The notes below the pieces were generated by a model, which did no database searches, had not been told where the DNA came from, and saw only the letters and a program-made list of their open reading frames with translations. Of a stretch of DNA of 64,000 bases, positions 17,569-26,386 are shown in pieces. Each line of letters opens with the position of its first letter. Position 1 is the first letter of the stretch. The position numbers were made by a program, and so were the translations under genes. The stretch lies in the NCBI RefSeq assembly GCF_046569695.1, contig NZ_JBKHUI010000001.1, positions 186,001 to 250,000 of the forward strand, in the 5' to 3' direction. This stretch comes from Kluyvera sp046569695 (lineage in GTDB: Bacteria; Pseudomonadota; Gammaproteobacteria; Enterobacterales; Enterobacteriaceae).

Positions 17569-18192
17569 ATGAAGATTCTATTAGCAGCTTTTGCCTGCAT
17601 ATTTCTCACAACCGGCGTTAATGCAGCGCAATTTAATGAAGGGAAACAGTACATTTCTTTGAGCAAAACGGTACCTGATGCACCCGAAGTAATGGAGTTT
17701 TTTTCGTTCAACTGTCCGCATTGCTATCAGTTTGAACAGGTCATTCACGTCTCAGACAAAGTCGCTGAAAAACTACCGGCAAACGCGAAGATCGTTAAGT
17801 ATCACGTCGAGTTTCTTCCGCCGTTAGGCAAAGAACTGACGCAGGCGTGGGCAGTAGCAATCGCGTTAGGCGTTGAAGACAAAATCACATCCCCTATGTT
17901 CGAGGCGGCACAAAAGAAACTCAGCATCAGGAATATTGATGATATCCGTAGCGTTTTTATTGATGCTGGTATCAAAGCAGAAGACTTTGATGGTGCGTGG
18001 AACAGCTTTGCTGTGAAAGCCTTAGTGGCTAAGCAGGAGAAAGCGGCTATGGATGTTGAACTCAGAGGGGTTCCGGCGATGTTCGTCAAAGGTAAATATC
18101 AGCTGAATCCGCAGGGGATGGACACAAGCTCGCTTGATATTTTTGTTCAGCAATACGCGGCGACGGTTAAGTATCTGATTGAAAATAAATAA
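17569..18192 (+). CDS. DsbA paralogue, periplasmic thiol:disulfide oxidoreductase
   Basis: 207 residues, similar to E. coli DsbA over the whole length and with the same key features. There is a signal peptide ending VNAA, the thioredoxin-like active site C49-P-H-C52, and the cis-proline loop RGVPAMFV. It introduces disulfide bonds into exported proteins. The usual dsbA neighbour (rdoA) is absent, and the context is the TetR/MATE island, so this is likely a second, acquired copy of the SrgA type. The start is ATG 17569, preceded by TGGAGG. A weak stem-loop follows at 18215-18238. Confidence 0.88.
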   Translation: MKILLAAFACIFLTTGVNAAQFNEGKQYISLSKTVPDAPEVMEFFSFNCPHCYQFEQVIHVSDKVAEKLPANAKIVKYHVEFLPPLGKELTQAWAVAIALGVEDKITSPMFEAAQKKLSIRNIDDIRSVFIDAGIKAEDFDGAWNSFAVKALVAKQEKAAMDVELRGVPAMFVKGKYQLNPQGMDTSSLDIFVQQYAATVKYLIENK

Positions 18193-18386
18193 CGTCAACC
18201 TTTCAACAATGAAACCTGGCGGCAGCAATGACGCCAGGAATGATCTACACAAAAGTCCCTGGCAATAATTTGCCTGTCACCATTATCTCGACGTCTGCTT
18301 TTCGCTCACAGCAGACCTTCACTCATCTCGCCATAAGCAAACGACGCAGGTTTCCTACGTTGCCCGCGTCATACCAGAAGCGGGCT

Positions 18387-18686
18387 TTATTTCCCCGGTT
18401 CCACCCGAACATCCATCAGGATGTACTGCGCCGCTTTACGCGCATATTGATCAATCAAAGGAACCAGTCGAGTGAAATGTTCGCTGGCACAGTGCGCCTC
18501 TAGTGCTGCCCGGTCTGGCCACTCTTCAATGAAAATAAAATGCCCCGGATCTTTTTCGTCCCGGTATAAATCATAAGCAATACATAGAGGCTCTTTCTTC
18601 GTTGCCGCAATCAGCTCGCGGTAAAAAGGGAGCACGATGTCGATGCACTCGGGGTTGATAAAATCTTCGGCGATAACCTTTAGCAT
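18387..18686 (-). CDS. ABM-domain monooxygenase (YgiN-like)
   Basis: 99 residues from ATG 18686 (MLKVIAEDFI). The antibiotic biosynthesis monooxygenase fold is indicated by LPFYRELIAATKKEPLCIAY, then FIFIEEWPDRAALEAH and a final histidine in SEHF. These small ferredoxin-like dimers act on quinols or similar aromatics; the substrate is not known here. A longer frame to 18794 is open but overlaps the LexA box of yebG. It is divergent from yebG. Confidence 0.8.
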   Translation of the reverse strand: MLKVIAEDFINPECIDIVLPFYRELIAATKKEPLCIAYDLYRDEKDPGHFIFIEEWPDRAALEAHCASEHFTRLVPLIDQYARKAAQYILMDVRVEPGK

Positions 18687-18771
18687 GCAAACTCCTTTAT
18701 TAAAAATGGCACGAGCATTTTTACGCGTCAGGTATACACATTTTCCCTGCAACGCCGCCTCATAACTGATA

Positions 18772-18791
18772 CACTGGATATAATCACAGTG
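18772..18791 (+). promoter_or_regulatory. LexA (SOS) box of yebG
   Basis: CACTGGATATAATCACAGTG fits the CTG-N10-CAG LexA consensus, with CTG at 18774-18776 and CAG at 18787-18789. It lies 14 bp before the yebG start. E. coli yebG is a LexA-controlled gene, so the site and gene agree. Confidence 0.88.
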
Positions 18792-18804
18792 CAAGGGGCA
18801 AATA

Positions 18805-19122
18805 ATGGCCGTTGAAATAAAATTTGTTGTCGTAAGAAAAGGTGAAGAGAAAATGACATTTGCCAGTAAGAAAGAGGCTGACGCTTACGACAGGCTGCTC
18901 GACATGGCAGAAGCGTTCACCGACTTGCTGTTGCAAGGCGGAACGTCGATGGATGAAAAACAGGCTGAAGATCTTGGGCTGTATCTCGCTGAGCAGAAAG
19001 TGGCCGTGCAGCATATTCTGCGCACCAACAAACTCCCCGACCTCAATATTCCAGCTGAAACAGAGATGCCTGAGCCAGATACGTCTGGCAGTAAAAAAAT
19101 CAAAGCCGTTAAAGCCGCTTAA
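18805..19122 (+). CDS. yebG: SOS-induced protein YebG
   Basis: 105 residues, matching E. coli YebG (96 residues) through the N-terminal MAVEIKFVVVRKGEEKMTF and KKEADAYDRLLDMAE. The C-terminus is longer and ends in a lysine- and alanine-rich tail. The protein is DNA-damage inducible; its exact biochemical role is not known. The LexA box and a hairpin terminator (19151-19185) frame it as a single-gene unit. Confidence 0.93.
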   Translation: MAVEIKFVVVRKGEEKMTFASKKEADAYDRLLDMAEAFTDLLLQGGTSMDEKQAEDLGLYLAEQKVAVQHILRTNKLPDLNIPAETEMPEPDTSGSKKIKAVKAA

Positions 19123-19150
19123 ATACCAGCATGTCGCATCGCTGATCCTG

Positions 19151-19185
19151 AAGCCGTAAGCAGAATACTGCTCACGGCTTTTTTT
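19151..19185 (+). terminator. Terminator after yebG
   Basis: Stem AAGCCGTAAGCAG (19151-19163) pairing with CTGCTCACGGCTT (19168-19180), with one mismatch and a four-base loop, followed by a run of T. Confidence 0.88.
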
Positions 19186-19249
19186 GAATATAGGACTCCG
19201 CACTCTCAAAGTGCAATTTCATCTGGCTAGTCTCGAAAAAGTTAACGGT

Positions 19250-19660
19250 CTACAGAACCTCAACAACCTCAAATTCCTCAGCGATCAGTTCCATATCCTC
19301 CGAGAAAAAACCTTCACGGGTAAAGAATCGCTGATGTTCCCTCTGCCAGTATTCAAGACTCAGATCGCCTTCCCCCTCCTTTCGTGCAAACTCGGCCGTC
19401 ACATCGCAAAAACGCACGAGCCGCATTGAAACGAGTCGGGTCACGCATACTGGCGCATTCTGGCCATCAAGAATAATGTTGTAGCTCCCAATCGCGGGAG
19501 CAGATGCTTCCTGCTGGTAAGAAGATAACGATCCGCATGAGGCCGTTTTCATCCCTTGTTTGATAAGCGCGGCAAGCTCGTTGGCCAGTTCCGGGCTATC
19601 TCCCATTTGCCAGGCGTTGGCACCCGGATATCTCAGTATCAATTGATCAATCGCGCCCAT
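19250..19660 (-). CDS. ASCH domain protein
   Basis: 136 residues. The ASCH fold, a PUA-related beta barrel that binds RNA or nucleosides, is indicated by LAALIKQGMKTASCGSLSSY, then IILDGQNAPVCVTRLVSMRL and a C-terminal DLSLEYWQREHQRFF. Some family members are amidohydrolases or RNases; the function here is not known. It is convergent with yebG and stands alone. Confidence 0.8.
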   Translation of the reverse strand: MGAIDQLILRYPGANAWQMGDSPELANELAALIKQGMKTASCGSLSSYQQEASAPAIGSYNIILDGQNAPVCVTRLVSMRLVRFCDVTAEFARKEGEGDLSLEYWQREHQRFFTREGFFSEDMELIAEEFEVVEVL

Positions 19661-19838
19661 TTAAAAAACCTGCTAAGTCGTTAGTTGTTAAGAAACTGCC
19701 CAGCAGCAATTTATCGAACATCTGTGGATAATAGCTACTGATTTAAGAGAGATAACGTCTGCGTTTGTAGACGCCGTGGAGGATGGGTTTTGATTGGAGG
19801 TGTGGGTCTTTGGCTATGTGCAGGCCCCCTCACCCTAG

Positions 19839-19860
19839 CCCTCTCCCCACGGGGAGAGGG
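19839..19860. repeat. Short GC-rich enterobacterial repeat
   Basis: Arms CCCTCTCCCC (19839-19848) and GGGGAGAGGG (19851-19860) with a two-base loop, preceded by CCCTCACCCTAG. This sequence type is common between enterobacterial genes. It lies after the feaB stop on the minus strand and may help end that transcript. Confidence 0.7.
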
Positions 19861-19879
19861 AACGGTTGGGTGCGGTATA

Positions 19880-21379
19880 TTAGTAACGGACACACACTGA
19901 CTTCGTTTCACACCAGTCGTTCAACCAGTCCGGCCCAAAATCACGCCCGGTGCCCGACTGCTTCATACCGCCAAACGGCAGGTTGGCGTCAATCAGCGTG
20001 TGGCTGTTGACCCATACCGTACCGGCCTGCAGGCGATCGGTGTAGTCCAGCGCTTGCGTCAGGTCACGGGTCCAGACGCTGGCGGTCAGGCCAAAGTCGC
20101 TGTCGTTGGCAAGGCGCAGCGCCTCTTCACCGTCGGCAACGCGCACCAGGTTTACCACCGGGCCAAACACCTCTTCGCGGGTTAAGCGCAGGTTAGCTTC
20201 CGGGTTGATAACCAGGGTTGGCGGAATGTAGAAGCCCTGCGCGTCCGGGCCAACGTTACCGGTAATCAGCTCGGCATTTTGTTTGCGGGCGTCATCAAGA
20301 TAGGCCGCCACTTTGGCGCAGTGCGCCTGGGAAACCACCGGGTTAATCTGGGTGGTCTCCAGCATGCCCGGCCCCACCTGCAGCGACTTCACCGCCTGCT
20401 CGAAGCCGCTGACCAGCGTGTCGAACAGCGGCGCTTCAATATAGATACGCGAACTGGCGGCACACACCTGCCCCTGGTTCAGGAAGCTACCGGTCATCAG
20501 CCCTTCGATAACCCAGGCCGGGTCGGCGTCTTTCAACACGATAGCCGGGTTTTTGCCGCCCAGCTCCAGCGTGACGCGGGTCAGGCGGTCGGCAGCCACG
20601 CGGGCAATCTGTTTGCCGGTGGCGGTAGATCCGGTAAAGCTCACTTTCGCCACATGCGGATGCGAGGTTAGCGCCGCGCCGCACTCGGCGCCGCTGCCGG
20701 TCACTACGTTGAATACGCCTTCTGGTACACCCGCCTCAATGGCTAATTCAGCCACGCGCAGCAGGGTCAGCGGCGTGGTTTCCGACGGTTTGATGACGAT
20801 AGAACAGCCCGACGCCAGCGCCGGCATCACCTTCCACATGCCGATCATCAGCGGGAAGTTCCACGGCACGATACCGGCAACCACGCCAACCGGCTCTTTT
20901 TTGGTCCACGCCTGGTAGCGCGCGCCCTGCGGGAACGGGATGGAAACATCCAGCGTGCGGCCGCTGATCTTGGTGGTCAGCCCGGCGGTGTAGCGCATCC
21001 AGTTCAGCGTGCAGCCCACTTCAAAGGCGCGGGAAATATTGATCGATTTGCCCTGCTCCAGCGTTTCCAGCTGGGCCAGCTCTTCGCCGTTTTGCTCAAC
21101 GAGGTCAGCAAAACGCAGCAGAATACGTTCGCGATCGGCAGGCGTGCGCCCGGCCCAGCTGCGGGAGACAAACGCGCGCCAGGCGGACATCACCGCGTGG
21201 TCAACATCAGCCGCGTTAGCATCCGCGGTGGTGGCAATCGCCTTGCCCGTTGCCGGGTCCCAGACGGTGAGACGTTTTTCACTCTGCGCCGCCTGCTGCG
21301 CGCCATCAATAAACAGGCCATGCTGACGGTCTAAAAACTGCTGCACGCTCGGGAGCAGTGCTACCTGTGATGAGGACAT
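19880..21379 (-). CDS. feaB: Phenylacetaldehyde dehydrogenase FeaB
   Basis: Oxidises phenylacetaldehyde to phenylacetate with NAD+, a late step in phenylethylamine use. 499 residues, the E. coli FeaB length. Aldehyde dehydrogenase motifs are VPWNFPLMIGMWK, FTGSTATGKQIA, the general-base glutamate in LELGGKNPA and the catalytic cysteine in NQGQVCAASS. Near the end PFGGMKQSGTGRDFG is typical of the family. It is divergent from feaR, and no tynA amine oxidase is present in the window. Confidence 0.93.
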   Translation of the reverse strand: MSSSQVALLPSVQQFLDRQHGLFIDGAQQAAQSEKRLTVWDPATGKAIATTADANAADVDHAVMSAWRAFVSRSWAGRTPADRERILLRFADLVEQNGEELAQLETLEQGKSINISRAFEVGCTLNWMRYTAGLTTKISGRTLDVSIPFPQGARYQAWTKKEPVGVVAGIVPWNFPLMIGMWKVMPALASGCSIVIKPSETTPLTLLRVAELAIEAGVPEGVFNVVTGSGAECGAALTSHPHVAKVSFTGSTATGKQIARVAADRLTRVTLELGGKNPAIVLKDADPAWVIEGLMTGSFLNQGQVCAASSRIYIEAPLFDTLVSGFEQAVKSLQVGPGMLETTQINPVVSQAHCAKVAAYLDDARKQNAELITGNVGPDAQGFYIPPTLVINPEANLRLTREEVFGPVVNLVRVADGEEALRLANDSDFGLTASVWTRDLTQALDYTDRLQAGTVWVNSHTLIDANLPFGGMKQSGTGRDFGPDWLNDWCETKSVCVRY

Positions 21380-21612
21380 ATCGTCTCCTTATTCTTCGCG
21401 GTTAGTCGTTTCAGTCTACGGCGGGTCAGGAGATCGCGCTTTTGTCTCTGTGACATTCGCTTGTGCGGCTGTGACAGAGACCGCAATTAAACAGATTGCT
21501 CTGGCAGAAATGTGCAACAGGTAATAGTTCTTTCATATATTCCCCCGCTAACCCTTGTTAAAGGCAACATAAATGCAACAATACCAAAACATTTTCATTG
21601 CAGAGATGGCGT

Positions 21613-22521
21613 ATGGCAGCGGTAAATGGCGGTGAGACATATCAGGCGTGGCTGGCGAAGATCAATCAGGTGTGCGGGCATTTTGCTGCGCGTGCGTTGG
21701 ATGGCGACTTTCATGGTGAGATAGACACCAGCTATGCGGGCAGCCTCAAGCTCAGCACCGTGACCACCCGCAACGTCAATCTGTTCCGCACCCGCCAGGA
21801 GATCCGCAGCGGTAACGACGCCTGGTTCTACACCGTGTTTCAACTTGCCGGTCAGGCCGATATTGAGCAAGACGATCGGCAGGTAAAGTTAGAAACCGGG
21901 GATATGACCCTTATCGACGCCTCGCGCCCCTGCTCTATTCTCTGGCAGCAAACCTCTCGTCAGGTCTCGCTGTTGCTGCCCCGCCAACTGCTGGAAAACC
22001 AGCTGCGCGGCAGCGGAATTAGCGTCGCCACCCGTTTAGATAAATCTCTGCCAATGGTCCAGCTTAGCCAGCGTCTGCTGCATGAGAGCATGAGCAGCCC
22101 TCAGCTTTCCGCCAGCGAGAGCGAAGCGGCGCTGGATGCCATGGTGTGCCTGCTACGCCCGATGCTGCATCAGCAGGAAGTCGCGCCATCCCGGCGCGAG
22201 AAGCAGTTTCAGAAGATCATGGCGTTGATTGACGATGCGATTCAGGAAGAGCATCTGCGCCCGGAGTGGCTCGCCGATGAAACCGGCATGTCGGTAAGAA
22301 GTCTGTACCGGCTGTTTGCCGATAAAGGCCTGGTGGTGGCGCAGTACATCAAAAACCGCCGTCTGGATCTCTGCGCGAAGGCGCTGCAATGCGCGCCAGA
22401 CGACGAAAAACTTGCCGGAATCGGCTATCGCTGGGGGTTCAGCGACCACAGCCACTTTTCTACCGCCTTCAAGCAGCGGTTCGGTATTTCACCGGGCGAA
22501 TACCGCAAGCGTGGTCGCTAA
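21613..22521 (+). CDS. feaR: FeaR, AraC family activator of feaB
   Basis: 302 residues. The N-terminal domain matches E. coli FeaR (WLAKINQVCGHF; LKLSTVTTRNVNLFRTRQE). The C-terminal AraC helix-turn-helix pair includes EWLADETGMSVRSLYRLFADKG and GYRWGFSDHSHFSTAFKQRFG. The ATG at 21613 gives MAAVNGG and aligns with the E. coli start; a TTG at 21598 in frame is less likely. It is divergent from feaB, whose expression it should activate in response to aromatic amines. Confidence 0.92.
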   Translation: MAAVNGGETYQAWLAKINQVCGHFAARALDGDFHGEIDTSYAGSLKLSTVTTRNVNLFRTRQEIRSGNDAWFYTVFQLAGQADIEQDDRQVKLETGDMTLIDASRPCSILWQQTSRQVSLLLPRQLLENQLRGSGISVATRLDKSLPMVQLSQRLLHESMSSPQLSASESEAALDAMVCLLRPMLHQQEVAPSRREKQFQKIMALIDDAIQEEHLRPEWLADETGMSVRSLYRLFADKGLVVAQYIKNRRLDLCAKALQCAPDDEKLAGIGYRWGFSDHSHFSTAFKQRFGISPGEYRKRGR

Positions 22522-22533
22522 GCCAAAATCACA

Positions 22534-22755
22534 TCAATTATCTTCAACCAGCTGTGACACGTCGTTACTGTTAATTTCGCGCGCGTTACCGTTCTGATCG
22601 GTGTAGCTGGTCATGCCGGTCTCTTTATCCAGCTGCGGCTTACCCTGGGTCACAATAGTCTGGCCGCTTTTGGTGGTCATCACGTAGTTGGTGGTACAGC
22701 CAGCCAGCGCCAGCAGCATTGCCCCTGCGCACAGGAAATATAAAGGCTTTTTCAT
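22534..22755 (-). CDS. YgdI/YgdR-like small lipoprotein
   Basis: 73 residues from ATG 22755. The lipobox LALAGC marks a lipoprotein. The mature part of about 50 residues (YVMTTKSGQTIVTQGKP, then GMTSYTDQNGNAREI) is the SH3-like DUF903 domain of YgdI and YgdR. Function is not known. It is convergent with feaR and separate from yncE. Confidence 0.88.
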   Translation of the reverse strand: MKKPLYFLCAGAMLLALAGCTTNYVMTTKSGQTIVTQGKPQLDKETGMTSYTDQNGNAREINSNDVSQLVEDN

Positions 22756-22899
22756 CTTCTCTCCGTTCATTGTCCCCGCCAACGGCAGGGTTAAGTCGGC
22801 GTATTGTATGCCTGATACGGAGAAACGGGGTATCGACGGGATGTAACAGAAGATAACGTGATGATTTCCGGGAGGTCGACGGACCTCCCGGCGTGCCGC

Positions 22900-23964
22900 T
22901 TACAGCGCGATACGAATCACATCGTCAGGCGCAGTGGCCTCTTTCTGACGGGTGGATTCCTGCTTCACGCTAACGTACAGCGTTTTGCCGTCGGCGGAGA
23001 GCGTCAGGCTGTTCGGGAAGGTCGGGGTTTTGATGGTTTTGGTGACTTTATACTCTTTCGCATCAATCACCGTCACGGTGCCCGCTTTGCGCTGGGTCAC
23101 GTAAACTTCGTTACGCACCGGGTTAAACAGCACCGCCAGCCCTTCCTGAGTATCCACCTTCGACAGCACTTTGCCATCTTTCAGGTTTACCACCAGCAGT
23201 TCCGGCTGTTTGGAGTCGGTGATAAAGGCACGCTGACCGGCTTTATCCAGGCTGATGTTGATATAGAAGTGCTCTTTGCCATCGTCCTGCAGTTTCTGAC
23301 GGGTCAGAATTTTGTTGCTCGCGGTATCAATAGTGACCAGTTCGCCGTCGCCGTTAGTGACGTACAGGCGCTGTTTATCCGAATCGACCGCCAGACCCGT
23401 ACCGAAGGTGCCGGTACCGGTGATGGTGGTTTTCAACGTCAGCTTATCGCCGTCAACCACCCAGACTGAGCTGCCGTCTTTGCCAATGCCGGTGATATAG
23501 ACGGTATTGGTTTTCTCATCCACCGCCAGTTCACGCGGCTGCAGCGGTTTAACCGTTTCGCTGCGCTCACGTCCATCCAGCACCAGGCGGCCTTTCACGT
23601 CACCGGTTTTGGCGTCAATCGCGGTCACGGCACCGTTGATGGTGTTACCAAACCACAGGGTCTGGGTCTGGTTATTCAGCGTCGCGCCAAACGGTTTGAG
23701 ATCGTTATGAATAACCTGCGTCACTTCCAGAGTAACCGGGTCGAGACGATAAACAATACCGCCCTTATCGGTCTTACGACTTTGTGAGGTGGCCAGCCAC
23801 AGCGCATTTTCCTGCTGGCTGTAGGCCATTTCATATGCCCCTTTGCCGACCGCTTTACGCAGCATTTCATCTGCAGCATGCGCGCTAAAGCTCCCCGCCA
23901 GCAGGAAAGCACTCAGTAACAGAGAACGGCGCAGACGCGGCGCGGACAATTGACGTAATGACAT
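22900..23964 (-). CDS. yncE: YncE, periplasmic beta-propeller protein
   Basis: 354 residues from MSLRQLS, close to the 353 of E. coli YncE and similar throughout. A signal peptide ends near FSAHAA. The mature protein is a seven-bladed propeller built of YVTN-type repeats (AVDEKTNTVYITG; LAVDSDKQRLYVTNGDGE; TLSADGKTLYVSV). In E. coli it is iron-regulated by Fur and binds single-stranded DNA in vitro; its physiological role is unsettled. It is divergent from the TonB receptor gene pqqU, and a candidate Fur box lies between them. Confidence 0.94.
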   Translation of the reverse strand: MSLRQLSAPRLRRSLLLSAFLLAGSFSAHAADEMLRKAVGKGAYEMAYSQQENALWLATSQSRKTDKGGIVYRLDPVTLEVTQVIHNDLKPFGATLNNQTQTLWFGNTINGAVTAIDAKTGDVKGRLVLDGRERSETVKPLQPRELAVDEKTNTVYITGIGKDGSSVWVVDGDKLTLKTTITGTGTFGTGLAVDSDKQRLYVTNGDGELVTIDTASNKILTRQKLQDDGKEHFYINISLDKAGQRAFITDSKQPELLVVNLKDGKVLSKVDTQEGLAVLFNPVRNEVYVTQRKAGTVTVIDAKEYKVTKTIKTPTFPNSLTLSADGKTLYVSVKQESTRQKEATAPDDVIRIAL

Positions 23965-24047
23965 GACGACTCCCTTTGATGAACGTAGTTTTTTCTGCTT
24001 CACATCGCTTCTGGTTCCGTAGCGTCGTAGCGCTACGTTTTGTAGAT

Positions 24048-24066
24048 GCGAATAGTAATCATTAAT
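24048..24066. promoter_or_regulatory. Candidate Fur box between yncE and pqqU
   Basis: GCGAATAGTAATCATTAAT agrees with the 19-bp Fur consensus at 13 positions, including the central ATAATCATTA-like core. Its position 84 bp before the yncE start agrees with the known iron control of yncE in E. coli. Confidence 0.6.
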
Positions 24067-24221
24067 TTATGTAAAGTGGAGCTTTTATTACGCTCAGCAA
24101 CCAAATAGTTGCTATTTCATCACCGGAAATTAACGATCTATGCTGCTAAAGTTTTCAATATATTTACAAAAGTATTAACCTATTCGGGTCTGTTCCATTT
24201 GGTACATTTTGCGAGTTTTTC

Positions 24222-26336
24222 ATGAAAATCATAACTGTACGCTTAGTAACGCTGCCAGCGCTGCTGTTGCCGCTTGTTTTTGCTCCTTTTTCCTGGGCCA
24301 ATGATGAACAAACGTTAATCGTTACCGCCGCACCGCAGGCGGTCTCCGAACTGGATACCCCTGCTGCCGTGAGCGTGGTCGATGGCGAGGATATGCGTCA
24401 CGCCGCGCCGCAGGTTAACCTGTCTGAATCACTGGGCGCTGTACCGGGTTTGCAGGTGCAAAACCGTCAGAACTATGCGCAGGATCTTCAGCTTTCTATT
24501 CGTGGTTTTGGTTCCCGCTCAACCTTTGGCGTGCGCGGCATTCGTCTATACGTTGACGGCATTCCGGCCACCATGCCCGACGGCCAGGGGCAAACCTCGA
24601 ATATTGATATCGGTAGCGTGGATCATGTTGATGTGCTGCGCGGCCCCTTCTCGGCGCTGTACGGCAACGCCTCCGGCGGCGTGGTTAACGTCACCACCCA
24701 GACCGGGAAGCAACCCACCACGATTGAAGCCAACAGCTATTACGGCAGCTACGGCACCTGGCATTACGGTATGAAGGCCAGCGGCGCGGTGGGCGACGGC
24801 ACCCACGCGGGCGACGTTGACTATACGGTGTCGACGAATCGATTCATCACTCAGGGCTACCGCGACCATAGTGCGGCGCGCAAGAACCTCGCCAACGCTA
24901 AGCTCGGCGTGCGGATCAACGACGTCAGCAAGCTGACGCTGCTGTTTAATACCGTCGACATTAACGCTAACGATCCCGGCGGCCTGACCAAAAGCGAAAT
25001 GGACGCTGACCGCCAGCAGTCGCCGCGCGGCGATCAGTACAACACGCGTAAAACCGTGAAGCAGACTCAGGCGGGCCTGCGTTATGAACGCCAACTTAGC
25101 GAGCAGGACGACCTGAGCGTGATGATGTACGCCGGGGAACGTCAGACCACGCAATACCAGTCAATTCCCGCAGTGGCACAGCAGAAGAATCCTGCTCATT
25201 CCGGCGGCGTGATCGACCTCGATCGTCACTATCAGGGCATCGATACCCGCTGGACGCACCGCGGCGAACTGCTTATCCCGGTGACCTTCACCACCGGTTT
25301 GAACTACGAAAACATGAACGAGAAGCGTCGGGGCTACGAAAACTACATCATGAACGGCACCACGCCGGAGTATGGCGAGAAAGGTAATTTGCGTCGCAAC
25401 GAACGCAACCTGATGTGGAACCTCGACCCGTATCTGCAAACCCAGTGGCAGCTGACCGAAAAGCTGACCCTGGACGCGGGCGTGCGCTACAGCTCCGTCT
25501 GGTTTGACTCCAACGACCACTACGTCACCGCCGGAAACGGCGACAGCAGCGGTGACACCAGCTACCACGAGTGGCTGCCTGCGGGATCGTTAAAATACGC
25601 CATCACCGACGCCTGGAACGTGTACGCCAGCGTCGGTCGCGGCTTTGAAACGCCGACCATCAGCGAACTTTCCTACCGTTCCGGCACTGCAAACGGGCTG
25701 AACCTGGATCTCAAACCTTCGACCAATGAAACCTATGAGATCGGCAGCAAAACCCGCATTGGCAATGGCCTGCTCAGCGCCGCGCTGTTCCAGACCGACA
25801 CCACCAATGAGATAGTGACCGACAGCAATATCGACAGCCGCGCCAGCTATAAAAACGCCGGCAAGACCCGCCGTCAGGGTGCAGAACTGGCTATCGATCA
25901 GCAGTTTGCTGAAAACTGGCGCGCCAAAGCGGCCTGGACCTGGCTTAACGCCACCTACCGCACCGACGTCTGCGGCAACGGTAGCTGTAACGGTAACCGT
26001 ATTCCGGGCATAGCACGCAATATGGGCTTCGCCTCGCTGAGCTATGAGCCGGAAAGCGGCTGGTACGCAGGGGCCGACGTGCACTATATGGGCGATATTA
26101 TGGCGAACGATGCCAACACCGCCCGCGCGCCGTCATGGACCGTCGTTGGCCTGAATACCGGCTACAAGTTCAATCTTAGCAACTGGACGCTGGACGTTTT
26201 CGGGCGCGTGGATAACCTGTTCGACCGGGAATACGTCGGCTCGGTTATCGTCAACGAATCTAACGGACGCTACTACGAACCGGCTCCGGGCCGTAATTAC
26301 GGAGTCGGCGTGAACGTCGCATGGCGTTTTGAGTAA
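24222..26336 (+). CDS. pqqU: TonB-dependent receptor PqqU (YncD)
   Basis: Outer-membrane receptor, 704 residues (700 in E. coli YncD), nearly identical over long stretches. The family was shown to import pyrroloquinoline quinone. A signal peptide ends near SWAND, and a TonB box TLIVTAA follows. The plug domain has SIRGFGSRSTFGVRGI and RGPFSALYGNASGG. The barrel ends GVGVNVAWRFE with a terminal phenylalanine two residues from the end. A stem-loop terminator follows at 26345. Confidence 0.94.
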   Translation: MKIITVRLVTLPALLLPLVFAPFSWANDEQTLIVTAAPQAVSELDTPAAVSVVDGEDMRHAAPQVNLSESLGAVPGLQVQNRQNYAQDLQLSIRGFGSRSTFGVRGIRLYVDGIPATMPDGQGQTSNIDIGSVDHVDVLRGPFSALYGNASGGVVNVTTQTGKQPTTIEANSYYGSYGTWHYGMKASGAVGDGTHAGDVDYTVSTNRFITQGYRDHSAARKNLANAKLGVRINDVSKLTLLFNTVDINANDPGGLTKSEMDADRQQSPRGDQYNTRKTVKQTQAGLRYERQLSEQDDLSVMMYAGERQTTQYQSIPAVAQQKNPAHSGGVIDLDRHYQGIDTRWTHRGELLIPVTFTTGLNYENMNEKRRGYENYIMNGTTPEYGEKGNLRRNERNLMWNLDPYLQTQWQLTEKLTLDAGVRYSSVWFDSNDHYVTAGNGDSSGDTSYHEWLPAGSLKYAITDAWNVYASVGRGFETPTISELSYRSGTANGLNLDLKPSTNETYEIGSKTRIGNGLLSAALFQTDTTNEIVTDSNIDSRASYKNAGKTRRQGAELAIDQQFAENWRAKAAWTWLNATYRTDVCGNGSCNGNRIPGIARNMGFASLSYEPESGWYAGADVHYMGDIMANDANTARAPSWTVVGLNTGYKFNLSNWTLDVFGRVDNLFDREYVGSVIVNESNGRYYEPAPGRNYGVGVNVAWRFE

Positions 26337-26344
26337 TAAGCTAA

Positions 26345-26376
26345 ACGTTTCCGGGGCAACCCGGAAACGTATTTTC
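26345..26376 (+). terminator. Terminator after pqqU
   Basis: Perfect 10-bp stem ACGTTTCCGG (26345-26354) / CCGGAAACGT (26361-26370), six-base loop, followed by ATTTTCC. It lies between the convergent pqqU and mcbR genes. Confidence 0.78.
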
Positions 26377-26386
26377 CGAAAGGATG

